A stretch of 64,000 bases of DNA from JBBTCX01 sp964494205 (GCA_964494205.1 CAZBRD010000016.1:1-64000), one strand, 5' to 3'. Positions 53,393 through 62,156 are shown, counted from the stretch's first letter. Notes: generated from the letters alone by a model not told the origin. Numbers and translations: made by a program.

Positions 53393-54232
53393 TCAATCAT
53401 TCTCCGGCAAATATCCCCAATAAAGTTTCGGGTGATCCCAGATGCGCACAGGATTGCGGAATTTCGCGTCCTTAACGAAATCTTTGTCTTTGAAGTCCGC
53501 GACGCTGCCATCGAGATACAGCACATTGGCAGCCTTGCGATGCAGCGTCCCATGACCGGTGAATGTATCCCCCACGCTCGCAGGATCACCGTTGGGCGTA
53601 TTCGGCAAAGTGTCCAGCATGAACACGGTGTGCGGTTTGCGATCAAAGTCCGACGCGCGCACGTGTCGCCCGACCGCATCCGGAAACCCCGGCGTAATCC
53701 CCGAACCGTCACTGCCGCCCGTTCCGTCGAGTACGCGATTCATCGCATAGTGGAACTGATTCTTCCCCGACTCACTCGTGTTCAAATGACTGATGTTCTT
53801 CGAAGGACAAATCCACACGTGCGCCTCGGGCAATTCGCGAATGTCTATCCCCGCGCCTTCAATGTCTTTGTATTTGCGCATCTCCAGATACGGCGGAAGC
53901 AGATTGTACCAGGCCTTCTTATCGTTGATCGCTTCGACGGTAGGGATCGCCGATCCTTCCGTGGGAAGAAAATCCTTGTTGTCGCAGCGGTATTGGTACA
54001 TCGCGATTCCCCATTGACGCAGGTTCGTCTTACAGAGAACCAACCGCGCCTGGTCCTTCGCCCGCCCAATCGAGGGCAGCAATATCGCAATGAGCAACGC
54101 GACGATCGCAACAACCACCAGCAGTTCAATCAGCGTAAATCCGCTGCGCACATATTGATTCGCTCTTGATCCGCGAAAGTAACGATGGCGACCGTTCCCT
54201 AAAACGGAATTCCCATTCACCATAAACATGCA
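53393..54232 (-). CDS. Type II secretion-type prepilin with H-X9-DG motif
   Basis: AAGGAG lies 9 bases before ATG 54232. The 279-residue protein has a basic leader and the prepilin site RSGFTLIELLVVVAIVALL (cut between G and F by prepilin peptidase). The C-terminal part has HRKAANVLYLDGSV, an H-X9-DG motif typical of planctomycete DUF1559-like major prepilins. It should form part of a pseudopilus or surface fibre. The assembly genes are not in the window. Confidence 0.9.
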   Translation of the reverse strand, partial: CMFMVNGNSVLGNGRHRYFRGSRANQYVRSGFTLIELLVVVAIVALLIAILLPSIGRAKDQARLVLCKTNLRQWGIAMYQYRCDNKDFLPTEGSAIPTVEAINDKKAWYNLLPPYLEMRKYKDIEGAGIDIRELPEAHVWICPSKNISHLNTSESGKNQFHYAMNRVLDGTGGSDGSGITPGFPDAVGRHVRASDFDRKPHTVFMLDTLPNTPNGDPASVGDTFTGHGTLHRKAANVLYLDGSVADFKDKDFVKDAKFRNPVRIWDHPKLYWGYLPEND

Positions 54233-54349
54233 CGCACACTCCTTAAAGCAATGCGCACATCGTGCCATTCCATTAGCCGCGAAAGTGCAAGTGATTTTCA
54301 GAAAGGATGCGACCGCGCCCGTCGCGAAGGAGAAATTATACAAACGCGC

Positions 54350-54937
54350 TTATCGCTTGCCAGAAGTATTTAGGCGTACGGATCGACAACTCAAATCAAA
54401 TACGTCATACAATGCTTGATCAATTGCCCCGTTTTTCACAGACATGCAAACAATGCAAGTCGCGCGCGAGTTAATTGCGGCAATTCGTGCGACTACACCA
54501 TCAGCCAATCCCGCCAATTCCACGCCAGTGTCTTTGCCAATTTCACCTTTGCGATCAGTGATCGCAATGTCGCGTGTTCCGCCGCCCAACTCCTCAGGCA
54601 ATCCGAGGATCGCGTCACGGGCCAGTTCATGCAATTCAGCCGGCTCGACGCTCGGTAGATACCAGACCGTGATAGCGGCATAATCGCCTTGATTCGCATA
54701 ACCCACCAAGGTGGCGCGACGTCGCTCCAAGTCGATGCCAATACGGTTGAACCCCTTGGGGGGATTGAACTCAATGGGGAGGGGGTGAAGCGAAACCGCA
54801 GCCCCAAGCGGGTTCTTCCGCCGCTCTTCCGTCAACCGATACGCCAACCCCGTCGTTACCACTAGCAACCCGATCGCCATCAGTAACGCACGCCTTGGCT
54901 TGGCCTCCTTCAGAGTGGAATGCACCGTAATGAGCAT
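54350..54937 (-). CDS. Hypothetical membrane-anchored protein
   Basis: The 195-residue protein has one N-terminal helix (RRALLMAIGLLVVTTGLAY) and an exported domain with PLPIEFNPPKGFNRIGI and ATLVGYANQGDYAAITVWYL. No family is recognised. It lies upstream of the prepilin gene, about 120 bases away on the same strand, which may mean a shared transcript and a role in the same envelope fibre system. Confidence 0.7.
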   Translation of the reverse strand: MLITVHSTLKEAKPRRALLMAIGLLVVTTGLAYRLTEERRKNPLGAAVSLHPLPIEFNPPKGFNRIGIDLERRRATLVGYANQGDYAAITVWYLPSVEPAELHELARDAILGLPEELGGGTRDIAITDRKGEIGKDTGVELAGLADGVVARIAAINSRATCIVCMSVKNGAIDQALYDVFDLSCRSVRLNTSGKR

Positions 54938-55282
54938 GGCGCGATGCTAGGCTGCGAGGAGGCAGCAAACAAGCGTAGGATCACGCAGCAGTAACGGCCA
55001 CATTAGTCCCTTTGGATAGCGTTGACGGCGGCACGCGCCTTGCATAGATTCTTAAAGTTCGGCAGCGAGCTAAACCGCGCGGATAGGATCTCTAGAGAAC
55101 CTGCCGAAAGTCGCGGGGTTCGACCCTAAGTGCGGGCCGCCGTAGGGGCGGATCGCTTGTAAGCTTCGATGATTAAATTACTTATCTCCGTATCCGTGCC
55201 GCACGACCTGAATGTCGCACGCGTCGGGGTGCGTCTTCGCTCACTGAAAGTCAAAGACGCCTCGCTTTGGGAGGATTGAGCC
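54938..55282. other. Long leader region of hpf, no gene
   Basis: 345 bases with the promoters described separately and a leader of about 230 bases. The leader contains GC-rich paired words and a stem GCGTCTT/AAGACGC ending about 21 bases before the hpf start codon, upstream of the GGGAGG site. A regulatory RNA structure is possible but no known class fits. Confidence 0.45.
55022..55050 (+). promoter_or_regulatory. Overlapping sigma-54-like and sigma-70-like promoter of hpf-pts genes
   Basis: GGCACG-CGCC-TTGCA (55030-55044) fits the sigma-54 -24/-12 consensus, with 10 bases between the GG and GC pairs; only the leading T is C. TTGACG (55022-55027), 17 bases and TAGATT (55045-55050) form a sigma-70-type promoter at the same place. 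Confidence 0.55.
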
Positions 55283-55606
55283 GTGCAAGCAATTATCACA
55301 GGCCGCCATGTCGAAATGACGGACGAAGTTCGTGCTCAAGTCAACGAAAAAGTCCAGAAGTTAACCCGCTTCTACGACCGTATCCACGAAATCGAAGCCA
55401 TCTTCGACCACGAGTCCGACCAGTTCACCTGCGAACTGATCGTGCGTGTGGATCATAAGAACACGTTCGTAGCCAAGGAGCTGGGTCCCGATGCCTTCTC
55501 GCTGGTTGATCTATGCGTGGACAAAGTCGAGCGCCAGATCAAAAAGCACAAGGAAAAGAGCAGAAGTAAAAAGGGCGGCGTCTCCGCGGATGGAACAACG
55601 CACTAA
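55283..55606 (+). CDS. hpf: Ribosome hibernation promoting factor (short HPF/RaiA)
   Basis: HPF binds the decoding site of the 30S subunit and inactivates ribosomes in stationary phase. The 107-residue protein starts (GTG after GGGAGG) QAIITGRHVEMTDEVRAQVN and has the KVQKLTRFYDRI and FTCELIVRVDHKNTFVAKE strands, then a Lys-rich tail. It is of the short type. Gene order hpf, ptsN, HPr, EI resembles the rpoN-linked nitrogen PTS operons of proteobacteria, though rpoN is not seen here. Confidence 0.9.
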   Translation: MQAIITGRHVEMTDEVRAQVNEKVQKLTRFYDRIHEIEAIFDHESDQFTCELIVRVDHKNTFVAKELGPDAFSLVDLCVDKVERQIKKHKEKSRSKKGGVSADGTTH

Positions 55607-55621
55607 GAGCGTGTAACAATA

Positions 55622-55690
55622 CTCCCTCTCCCTCTTAGACGGAGAGCGACCGATTAGGGAGCACGACGGGGTTGGGGTGAGGGTCTCTTT
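55622..55690. repeat. Repeat family B, long form inside an operon (B4)
   Basis: Long form like B2, 15 bases after hpf, in the 195-base gap before ptsN. It includes GTGTAACAATACTCCCTCTC at its left side. Confidence 0.75.
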
Positions 55691-55801
55691 GGCAACGATA
55701 CCCAGAGGCTCTAAGTCGACGCGCCCCAGTTCTTAATGGTCGAAAGCGTGCGAAGTGCCCATCTCGTGGGTCAACAGGCAATCACCGGGTGAGTGCGGAC
55801 T

Positions 55802-56287
55802 ATGGCATCAGGGTTTAGACTTTCCGACGTAATCCAAAAAACAGCGGTCATCCCCGAATTGGCTTCCACCGAACGCAACGGCGTCATTCGCGAGATGATT
55901 CAGGCGATGGCCAACTCCGGCGCTATCACGCAGGAGCATGTCGAAACGCTCAGTCGCTCTGCCATCGCCAGAGAGAATCAGGGTAGCACAGGTTTCGGCA
56001 AGGGCGTAGCCGTCCCGCACGTGAAGCACGAGAGCTTGCCGAAGCTGTTTGCAACGGTGGCCCGATCCAGTGCGGGCGTCGACTTCGCCGCTCTAGATCG
56101 CGCCCCCGTGTATACAGTGTTCATGTTGCTCAGCCCAACCAACGCTCCCGAGCAGCACTTAGCCGCCATGGAGCGAATCTTTCGCTATTTGCAGCGCGAC
56201 AATTTTCGAAAGTTCCTTCGTCAGGCGGACTCCGCCGAAGCCATACTTGATCTCATCAAGGAGGCCGACGACCAGCAAGATGGGTGA
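55802..56287 (+). CDS. ptsN: Nitrogen PTS EIIA (PtsN)
   Basis: The 161-residue EIIA domain of the Fru/Mtl/Ntr type has the phosphorylation His73 in GVAVPHVKH, the same number as E. coli PtsN, plus the GFGKG loop. It has no EIIB or EIIC part and no sugar permease is near, so it is a regulatory EIIANtr. It could act on potassium or nitrogen control (family knowledge). The ATG follows a weak site; GTG at 55793 is an alternative. Confidence 0.9.
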   Translation: MASGFRLSDVIQKTAVIPELASTERNGVIREMIQAMANSGAITQEHVETLSRSAIARENQGSTGFGKGVAVPHVKHESLPKLFATVARSSAGVDFAALDRAPVYTVFMLLSPTNAPEQHLAAMERIFRYLQRDNFRKFLRQADSAEAILDLIKEADDQQDG

Positions 56288-56344
56288 TCGCCTCTCGACG
56301 AACCATGCGAACCGGCCAATGCTCAAACTTGAATCAGAAAAGGC

Positions 56345-56662
56345 TTGCCATCCTTGTCCAACACCGAAAACCATGCCGTCCGTGATGTCTCCGTTCCGAA
56401 CAGGGAAGGGTTGCACGCGCGCCCGGTTATGCGTTTTGTCGAGGTGGCAAGCCGGTTTCAGGCATCTGTGTCGGTGACCAACATCACCCGCAACCAGGAA
56501 ACCGTAGACGGAAAAAGTCCGATGCAGATGATGTTGCTGGAAGCCACGCAGAACAATGTTCTGCGAATCGAAGCCAAAGGGGCGGATGCAGAAGCATTGG
56601 TTGAGGCATTATCGGCCCTCGTTGCCTCCGGCTTCGATCCGGAGAAAGTCAAAAATCCGTGA
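56345..56662 (+). CDS. ptsH: Phosphocarrier protein HPr/NPr
   Basis: HPr carries phosphate from enzyme I to EIIA. The 105-residue protein has the active-site His24 in NREGLHARPVMRF and a regulatory-type Ser58 (DGKSPMQMM), aligned with Ser46 of firmicute HPr. The start seems to be TTG (56345 or 56354), because no ATG or GTG lies in frame upstream of the domain. The N-terminal 15 residues are extra. It lies between ptsN and ptsI. Confidence 0.88.
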   Translation: MPSLSNTENHAVRDVSVPNREGLHARPVMRFVEVASRFQASVSVTNITRNQETVDGKSPMQMMLLEATQNNVLRIEAKGADAEALVEALSALVASGFDPEKVKNP

Positions 56663-56789
56663 ACGGCGGCCGGTCGCGAATACCGGACGCAAGGCACGGG
56701 AAGGAAGCGAGAAAATGGGGCGTGAGTGTGTCGAGACGCAGCAGGCAAAGAATGGATGCGTCGAGTCCCCCCGCGCCACGTTAGACGCA

Positions 56790-56822
56790 GGGTGGCATGG
56801 TCAAGCCGCAGCTTGGCCATGG
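56790..56822 (+). repeat. REP family A, copy A3
   Basis: Differs from A1/A2 at two places only (CACGG to CATGG and CCGTGG to CCATGG). The two changes restore each other's pairing. It is in the gap between ptsH and ptsI. Confidence 0.8.
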
Positions 56823-56874
56823 CAAATGGCCATAGCGAATGCAGGATCGTTGTTCTGGAATCTGAGTATCAATC

Positions 56875-58617
56875 ATGGAAATCCTTCGCGGAACCGCAGT
56901 CGCCCCGGGAATCGCCATTGGCGAAGCGGTCATTCTTGACGCAGAGGATTACCGCATCCCTTATCGCACAGTCCCCTCGACCGAGATTCCCAACGAGTTG
57001 GCCAAACTCGACGAAGCCTTCAAAACTTCCGTCGCCGAACTGCACGAACAAACCTCCTCTTTGGGCAACCAGTTAGGCAAGGACGCCGCCAATGTCTTCG
57101 AGTGGCACATCGGTGTCCTCAATGATGAACGTCTCCGCAAAAGCATCGAACAACTTATCAGTGAAAAATCAGCCGCAGCCGCTTACGCCACCAGCAGTAT
57201 CATGCGCAACTACCAGCGCCGCTTCATGCAGATGAGCGATCCGCTGCTGGTCGAGCGCATTCGCGACGTTCAGGATATCGAGCGACGTCTGCTTCGGCAC
57301 ATTCTTGGCGATACGCGCGAAGACCTCGCGCACTTGACCAAATCGGTCATCGTCGTCGCGCACGACCTCACACCGACGCAAACAGCCCAGCTCGCGGGCA
57401 CCAAAGTCCTCGGCGTCGCATTGGATGTGGGTGCTGCGACGTCACACACCGCCATTCTCCTTCGCTCATGGGGTCGCCCCGGCGTCATCGGACTCAAGGA
57501 CGTGACCACGCGCATCAGCGGCGGCGATACGCTCATCATCGACGGTTCGAACCAGCTGATTATCGCCAATCCCACTGACATCACACTGGAAGAATATCGC
57601 GTCCGGCAGGAGGCCTTCGAACGCCTCTCGCACGAGCTGGATGAACTAAGAACTCTCCCCGCGATCACTCGCGACGGCGAGCGCATTAACCTCAACAGTA
57701 ACATTGAGTTTCCGCAGGAGGCCGCCAGCGGCATCGAAAAGGGTGCTGACGGTGTTGGCCTGTACCGCACCGAGTTTCTCTACCTTCGTCCGCAAGGCGC
57801 CCCGTCAGAAGACGAACAATTCGAAGCCTACAAGGAAGCGATCGTCGGTGCGCAGGGCGCTCCGGTGACCATCCGCACCTTCGACCTGGGTGCCGACAAA
57901 TACACCCAACAGCGAAACTACGAACAGGAGCGAAACCCGATGCTGGGGCTTCGGTCGATCCGTTTCAGCCTCCAGCACCTTGACGTTTTCAAGGTTCAGC
58001 TCCGCGCAATTTTGCGGTCATCCGTCTTTGGAAACGTTCGCGTCATGTTCCCGCTGATCTCCAGCCTGATGGAGTTTCGCCAGGCCAAAATGGCCCTGCA
58101 CGACGCGATGGAAGACCTTGAGGATTCAGGAGTTCCGTTCAAACGGGATATTCCGGTCGGCATGATGCTCGAAACCCCCGCCGCAGCCATTCAGATCCGT
58201 GAATTCTGTCGCGAGGTCAATTTCGTCAGCATCGGAACCAACGATCTGGTTCAATATCTACTCGCCGTTGACCGAGGAAATGAGCGGGTCAGCATCTTCT
58301 ACAACCCCTCACACCCCTCGGTGTTGAGGGTACTAAAAGACGTCGTCCGGGCATGTACATCGGCTTCCATAGACTGTAGCCTATGTGGTGAAATGGCGGG
58401 GCAGCCGCTCTACACGATGTTCTTGCTCGGCATAGGGTTGCGGAACCTGTCCATGGCTCCGGGAAATATCCCGGAAGTGAAAAAATTGATTCGGTTGATA
58501 CGGTTGCCACAGGCACAACGGGTCGCTCGACGCGCGCTTAGCTTTGAAACAGAACGTCAGGTAACGAACTATCTGCGCGACCAGACGAAGAAGCTTCTTC
58601 CCGAGGATCCGTTTTAG
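56875..58617 (+). CDS. ptsI: Phosphoenolpyruvate-protein phosphotransferase (enzyme I)
   Basis: EI takes phosphate from PEP and passes it to HPr. The 580-residue protein has the N-terminal swivel domain with phospho-His191 (GAATSHTAILLRSWGRPGVI), the PEP-binding TIM barrel with GVGLYRTEFLYL, NPMLGLRSIRF and the Cys in DCSLCGEMAG. There is no GAF domain, so it is EI-type and not PtsP. It is the last gene of hpf-ptsN-ptsH-ptsI. REP copies A3 and A4 flank it in the same orientation. Confidence 0.95.
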   Translation: MEILRGTAVAPGIAIGEAVILDAEDYRIPYRTVPSTEIPNELAKLDEAFKTSVAELHEQTSSLGNQLGKDAANVFEWHIGVLNDERLRKSIEQLISEKSAAAAYATSSIMRNYQRRFMQMSDPLLVERIRDVQDIERRLLRHILGDTREDLAHLTKSVIVVAHDLTPTQTAQLAGTKVLGVALDVGAATSHTAILLRSWGRPGVIGLKDVTTRISGGDTLIIDGSNQLIIANPTDITLEEYRVRQEAFERLSHELDELRTLPAITRDGERINLNSNIEFPQEAASGIEKGADGVGLYRTEFLYLRPQGAPSEDEQFEAYKEAIVGAQGAPVTIRTFDLGADKYTQQRNYEQERNPMLGLRSIRFSLQHLDVFKVQLRAILRSSVFGNVRVMFPLISSLMEFRQAKMALHDAMEDLEDSGVPFKRDIPVGMMLETPAAAIQIREFCREVNFVSIGTNDLVQYLLAVDRGNERVSIFYNPSHPSVLRVLKDVVRACTSASIDCSLCGEMAGQPLYTMFLLGIGLRNLSMAPGNIPEVKKLIRLIRLPQAQRVARRALSFETERQVTNYLRDQTKKLLPEDPF

Positions 58618-58641
58618 TGTTCCGTCAGTCGCGTATCGATG

Positions 58642-58674
58642 GGTGGCATGGTCAAGCCGCAGCTTGGCCATGGC
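58642..58674 (+). repeat. REP family A, copy A4
   Basis: Same 33 bases as A3, 25 bases after the ptsI stop. Confidence 0.8.
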
Positions 58675-58953
58675 GAACGCAATAACGCCTTCAATACCCC
58701 GTCGATGTCACGCTGATCACCACACCGTGCCCAAGTGGCTTGCCTGAGCAATGCTCGGGCGTGTGATTCGCCAGGAACTCTTGGCCTTTGGTTGCGTGGT
58801 CAGGCTCATCTTGATCGCGAACCGAGGGCTTCTTCCGGGGTAACCCTTCGCACGATCGCATCAACCGATTTGTGACCATACCGCGCCGCGTCCATGATGG
58901 GCCGCGATGCTGCGGTTGAAATCGGCGACAGCAAGAGTCAGAAAGTTCGGCGC

Positions 58954-59763
58954 ATGTCATACGAGACGGAACCCGCGGTCGACGTGGCGACCCTGGACAA
59001 ACCGCAACCACCAGCGGCTCGCTTCCGCCACCTGTTTTGCTATCGCATCGACGGCGACCTTCGCTACATCTCGCATCACGACACCGTCCGCATGTTCCAG
59101 CGCGCCATCGCCCGCGCGGATTTACCAGTGAAATTTTCCGAAGGCTTCAACCCGCATTCGCGCATTCAGTTTCCGCTGCCGCGCCCCGTGGGCATCGCCT
59201 CAGACGCGGAATACGTCTTGATCGACTACGCCGAACAGATTGACCCCCAGCGCGCCATGGAAGCCTTGGCCGCCAAGATGCCGGCCGACATAACACTACT
59301 GAGCGCGCGCGAAGTTGTTCTGGGCGAGAAGTTCCTCCCGAATTTCGTCAGATATCAACTTCAACTTAGTTTGTCCGAAGGGACTCCTACTACCGTTGAT
59401 GCAGTTCTTTCTCCCTCGCCCCTTTGGACGGAGTGCGACCAAAGCGGGAGCACGACGGGTCGGGGTGAGGGGCTCTCGAATGAGGAGCCTGTTAGCAGGA
59501 ACGACCTCCTCGCCCGCATCGCCCATTGCAACACCGCCGACTCGCTTCCCGCCACACGAGTCGACAACAAACACAAAACAAAAAAAACCATCGACGTGCG
59601 ACCTTATCTGACTAACGTCAGCCTCAAAGACAACGCCGTCGAGTTTACGTTAAGAGTGACAACAACAGGCACTGCCAGACCCGCGGAGATTGCGGAGCTT
59701 CTGGGAATTAGCGCGGTTTCGATCAATCATCGAATCCGCAGGATGGAGATTCAATGGCTCTAA
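58954..59763 (+). CDS. DUF2344 (TIGR03936) radical-SAM-linked protein with in-frame repeat insert
   Basis: The 269-residue protein has the family pattern RFRHLFCYRIDGDLRYISHHD, then KFSEGFNPHSRIQFPLPRPV and a C-terminal KKTIDVRPYL. In many bacteria it lies next to or fused with a radical SAM protein and before rne, as here. Residues about 153-176 (VLSPSPLWTECDQSGSTTG...) are the translation of a family B long repeat, in frame, between two conserved parts. The ATG 58954 start is likely; 58894 adds 20 residues. It overlaps rne by 10 bases. Confidence 0.87.
   Translation: MSYETEPAVDVATLDKPQPPAARFRHLFCYRIDGDLRYISHHDTVRMFQRAIARADLPVKFSEGFNPHSRIQFPLPRPVGIASDAEYVLIDYAEQIDPQRAMEALAAKMPADITLLSAREVVLGEKFLPNFVRYQLQLSLSEGTPTTVDAVLSPSPLWTECDQSGSTTGRGEGLSNEEPVSRNDLLARIAHCNTADSLPATRVDNKHKTKKTIDVRPYLTNVSLKDNAVEFTLRVTTTGTARPAEIAELLGISAVSINHRIRRMEIQWL
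59409..59478. repeat. Repeat family B, long form inside a coding gene (B5)
   Basis: CTCCCTCGCCCCTTTGGACG through GGGAGCACGACGGGTCGGGG and TGAGGGGCTCT. It aligns along its whole length with B2 and B4 and stays open in the DUF2344 frame. Confidence 0.8.
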
Positions 59764-62156
59764 ACACCGATGGGGCAAAGGACGCCCCTGCGAGCAAAGA
59801 TAAAACAAAAGCAAAAAAGACAACGGCGCGAACGCCCAAGAAAACCACGCGCACCACAACAAAAGCAGTAAAGGAAACAGCCGCGCAAACGGAAGTCGCT
59901 GCGCCTGCCTCACGCAAGAAAACAACCGAAGCAGATCGACCCGTGAAGGTTCCGCGCGCCCGTCGCACGCGCCGCAACCCCAAAGCCGCAGTCACAGAAC
60001 CAGTCGTCGCGGATGTTTCCACCACCGCAGCGCCAATCGTCGAATCTGAACCAGTCGTCGTCTGGCCCATGAACGAAAATGACGAAATGGAAGACGCTCG
60101 CGCCATGGTCGCGCACATGACCAACATCATCGTCGACGCGCCGATGGATCGCACTTCCCGCTTCGACTTCGACCGCGAAGCGCCCAACGATCGCACCGAT
60201 CACGATTTCGAATTCCCGATCCGCGGCGAACCCGACGACAACGGTCAGGACGTAGCCCTCGAAGACGCCCCCGCCGAATTCGTGGATGACGAGCCAACCG
60301 ACGAACCCGCCGCGCCGTCCACCACCGATCGCCGACCGCCGGACAGGGACGATCGACGCGATCGCCGCGGCCCGCGCCGTCGTGGTCGTCGAGGTCGAGG
60401 CCGCGATGCCGCCAAGAAAGAACCGACTCCGGTCGAAGAACCCGTCGACGAGGACGAAAGCGACGTCCCCACGCTGACCGAAATCTCCCGCTTCGTCACC
60501 ACCAGCGCCCCCGGTCGCGGCGGTCAATCCATCCGCGAGATGGTCATCAACGTCTCCGGCACCGACGAATGTCGCATCGCCGTACTTCAAGACAACCGTC
60601 TCGAAGAACTCTTCATCGAGCGCCGCTCCACCGAATCCCACGTCGGCAACATCTACAAAGGCCGCGTCGTCAACGTCGAGCCCAGCATCCAGGCCGCCTT
60701 CATCGACTTCGGCCTCCCCAAGCACGGCTTCCTGCACATCTCCGACGTGCAGCCGCAGTACTTCCCCGACAGCAAAGGCCAACCCGAAGAGGTCGGCCGC
60801 AAAACCCCGCGACACCACCGCCCACCCATTCAACGTTGCTTCCGTCGCGGCCAGGAGGTCATGGTCCAGATCATTAAGGAAGGCGTCGGCACCAAAGGCC
60901 CCACGCTCACGACCTACCTCTCCATTCCCGGCCGCTTCCTCGTCATGATGCCCGGCATGAGTCGTTCCGGCGTCTCGCGCAAAATCGAAGACGAAGACGC
61001 CCGCCGCCAGATGCGCGTCATCATGGACGAGCTCAAACTCCCGCAGAGCATGGGCTTCATCCTTCGCACCGCCGGCATGGGCCGCACCAAGCGCGAGCTC
61101 CAGCGCGACCTCAACTATCTCATGCGCCTCTGGAAAACAGTCGTCGATCGCGTCAAGACCAACCCCTCCCCAGCCGAGCTCTATCGCGAATCCGACCTCG
61201 TCACGCGCACCATCCGCGATGTCTACTCCGCCGATTTCACGCGTCTCGTCATCGACGACGCCAAAACGGCGCAGAAAGCATTGGAGTTTCTGCAGATCGC
61301 CATGCCTCGCGCCAAAACCGTCGTCGAGCTATACCTCGAGCGCGAGCCGATCTTCCACCGCTTCGGCATCGAAGACGAAATCGACCGCATCAACCAGCGT
61401 CACGTCCCGCTGAAGTCCGGCGGCTCGCTCGTCATCGACAGCACCGAAGCCCTCGTCGCCATCGACGTAAACAGTGGCAAGTTCCGCTCACCCGAAGACG
61501 CCGAGGAAACAGCCTACAAACTCAACCTCGAAGCCGCAGAGGAAATCGCCCGCCAACTCCGCCTTCGCGATCTCGGCGGCCTCATCATCTGCGACTTCAT
61601 CGATATGCGGCAGGATCGCCACAAGCGTAACGTCGAACGCGCCCTCCGCGACGCACTCAAGAAACACAAGGAGCGCGCCCGCATCCTCCGCATGAGCGCC
61701 TTCGGCCTCATCGAAATGACCCGCCAGCGCCAAGGCCCATCCATCAAGCGCAACATCTACTTCGATTGCCCGCATTGCAAAGGTGCAGGCCAGGTGAAAA
61801 TGCCAGAGTCTGTCATCTTGGACGTGATGCGCCTCATCCAACTCGCCACGCATCAGCAACAAGTGCAAAAGGTGACCGCCGCCGTCGCCAGCACCGTCGC
61901 GTTCCAGTTGCTCAACACCAAGCGCGCCGCCCTTGCGGAGATCGAAACCCAAACCGGCAAGACCATCATCGTCCGCAGCGACCCGGGCTTCACCAGCGAT
62001 CAGGTCGAAATCACCTGCACCGACGCCCGCGCGCAAATCGTCACCATCCCCGGCCTCAAAGCGTCCGACCTCTCCTTCGAACGCCGCCCCCGCGGCTGGG
62101 GCAAAAACAGAGAGGTCGTCGAATCGGCAGACACGAACGGCGAATTCGAGGTGTAA
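59754..62156 (+). CDS. rne: Ribonuclease E/G family endoribonuclease
   Basis: The 800-residue protein cuts single-stranded RNA for mRNA decay and rRNA processing. About 240 N-terminal residues are disordered, Lys/Thr-rich first and then Asp/Arg-rich. The S1 domain follows (GNIYKGRVVNVEPSIQAAFI) with an insert (KTPRHHRPPIQR). The DNase I-like domain holds catalytic Asp571 (AIDVNSGKF) and Asp614 (IICDFIDM), and Cys672/Cys675 (CPHCKGAG) form the zinc link. The disordered part is N-terminal here, while in E. coli it is C-terminal. The gene overlaps the DUF2344 gene by 10 bases. Confidence 0.93.
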   Translation: MALNTDGAKDAPASKDKTKAKKTTARTPKKTTRTTTKAVKETAAQTEVAAPASRKKTTEADRPVKVPRARRTRRNPKAAVTEPVVADVSTTAAPIVESEPVVVWPMNENDEMEDARAMVAHMTNIIVDAPMDRTSRFDFDREAPNDRTDHDFEFPIRGEPDDNGQDVALEDAPAEFVDDEPTDEPAAPSTTDRRPPDRDDRRDRRGPRRRGRRGRGRDAAKKEPTPVEEPVDEDESDVPTLTEISRFVTTSAPGRGGQSIREMVINVSGTDECRIAVLQDNRLEELFIERRSTESHVGNIYKGRVVNVEPSIQAAFIDFGLPKHGFLHISDVQPQYFPDSKGQPEEVGRKTPRHHRPPIQRCFRRGQEVMVQIIKEGVGTKGPTLTTYLSIPGRFLVMMPGMSRSGVSRKIEDEDARRQMRVIMDELKLPQSMGFILRTAGMGRTKRELQRDLNYLMRLWKTVVDRVKTNPSPAELYRESDLVTRTIRDVYSADFTRLVIDDAKTAQKALEFLQIAMPRAKTVVELYLEREPIFHRFGIEDEIDRINQRHVPLKSGGSLVIDSTEALVAIDVNSGKFRSPEDAEETAYKLNLEAAEEIARQLRLRDLGGLIICDFIDMRQDRHKRNVERALRDALKKHKERARILRMSAFGLIEMTRQRQGPSIKRNIYFDCPHCKGAGQVKMPESVILDVMRLIQLATHQQQVQKVTAAVASTVAFQLLNTKRAALAEIETQTGKTIIVRSDPGFTSDQVEITCTDARAQIVTIPGLKASDLSFERRPRGWGKNREVVESADTNGEFEV

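Noticed and set aside
52886..54169. A 427-codon open frame on the plus strand
   Set aside because: It runs antisense to two well-supported genes (phosphodiesterase and prepilin) and has a shadow composition rich in R, H, I and Q without domains.
55105..55135. T-arm-like word GGGGTTCGACCC as a possible tRNA or tmRNA end
   Set aside because: Only three pairs flank the loop, and no acceptor stem, D-arm or anticodon arm can be folded around it.
59910..60833. Minus-strand frame inside rne
   Set aside because: Antisense shadow of the RNase E arm; composition mirrors the Asp/Arg-rich coding strand.
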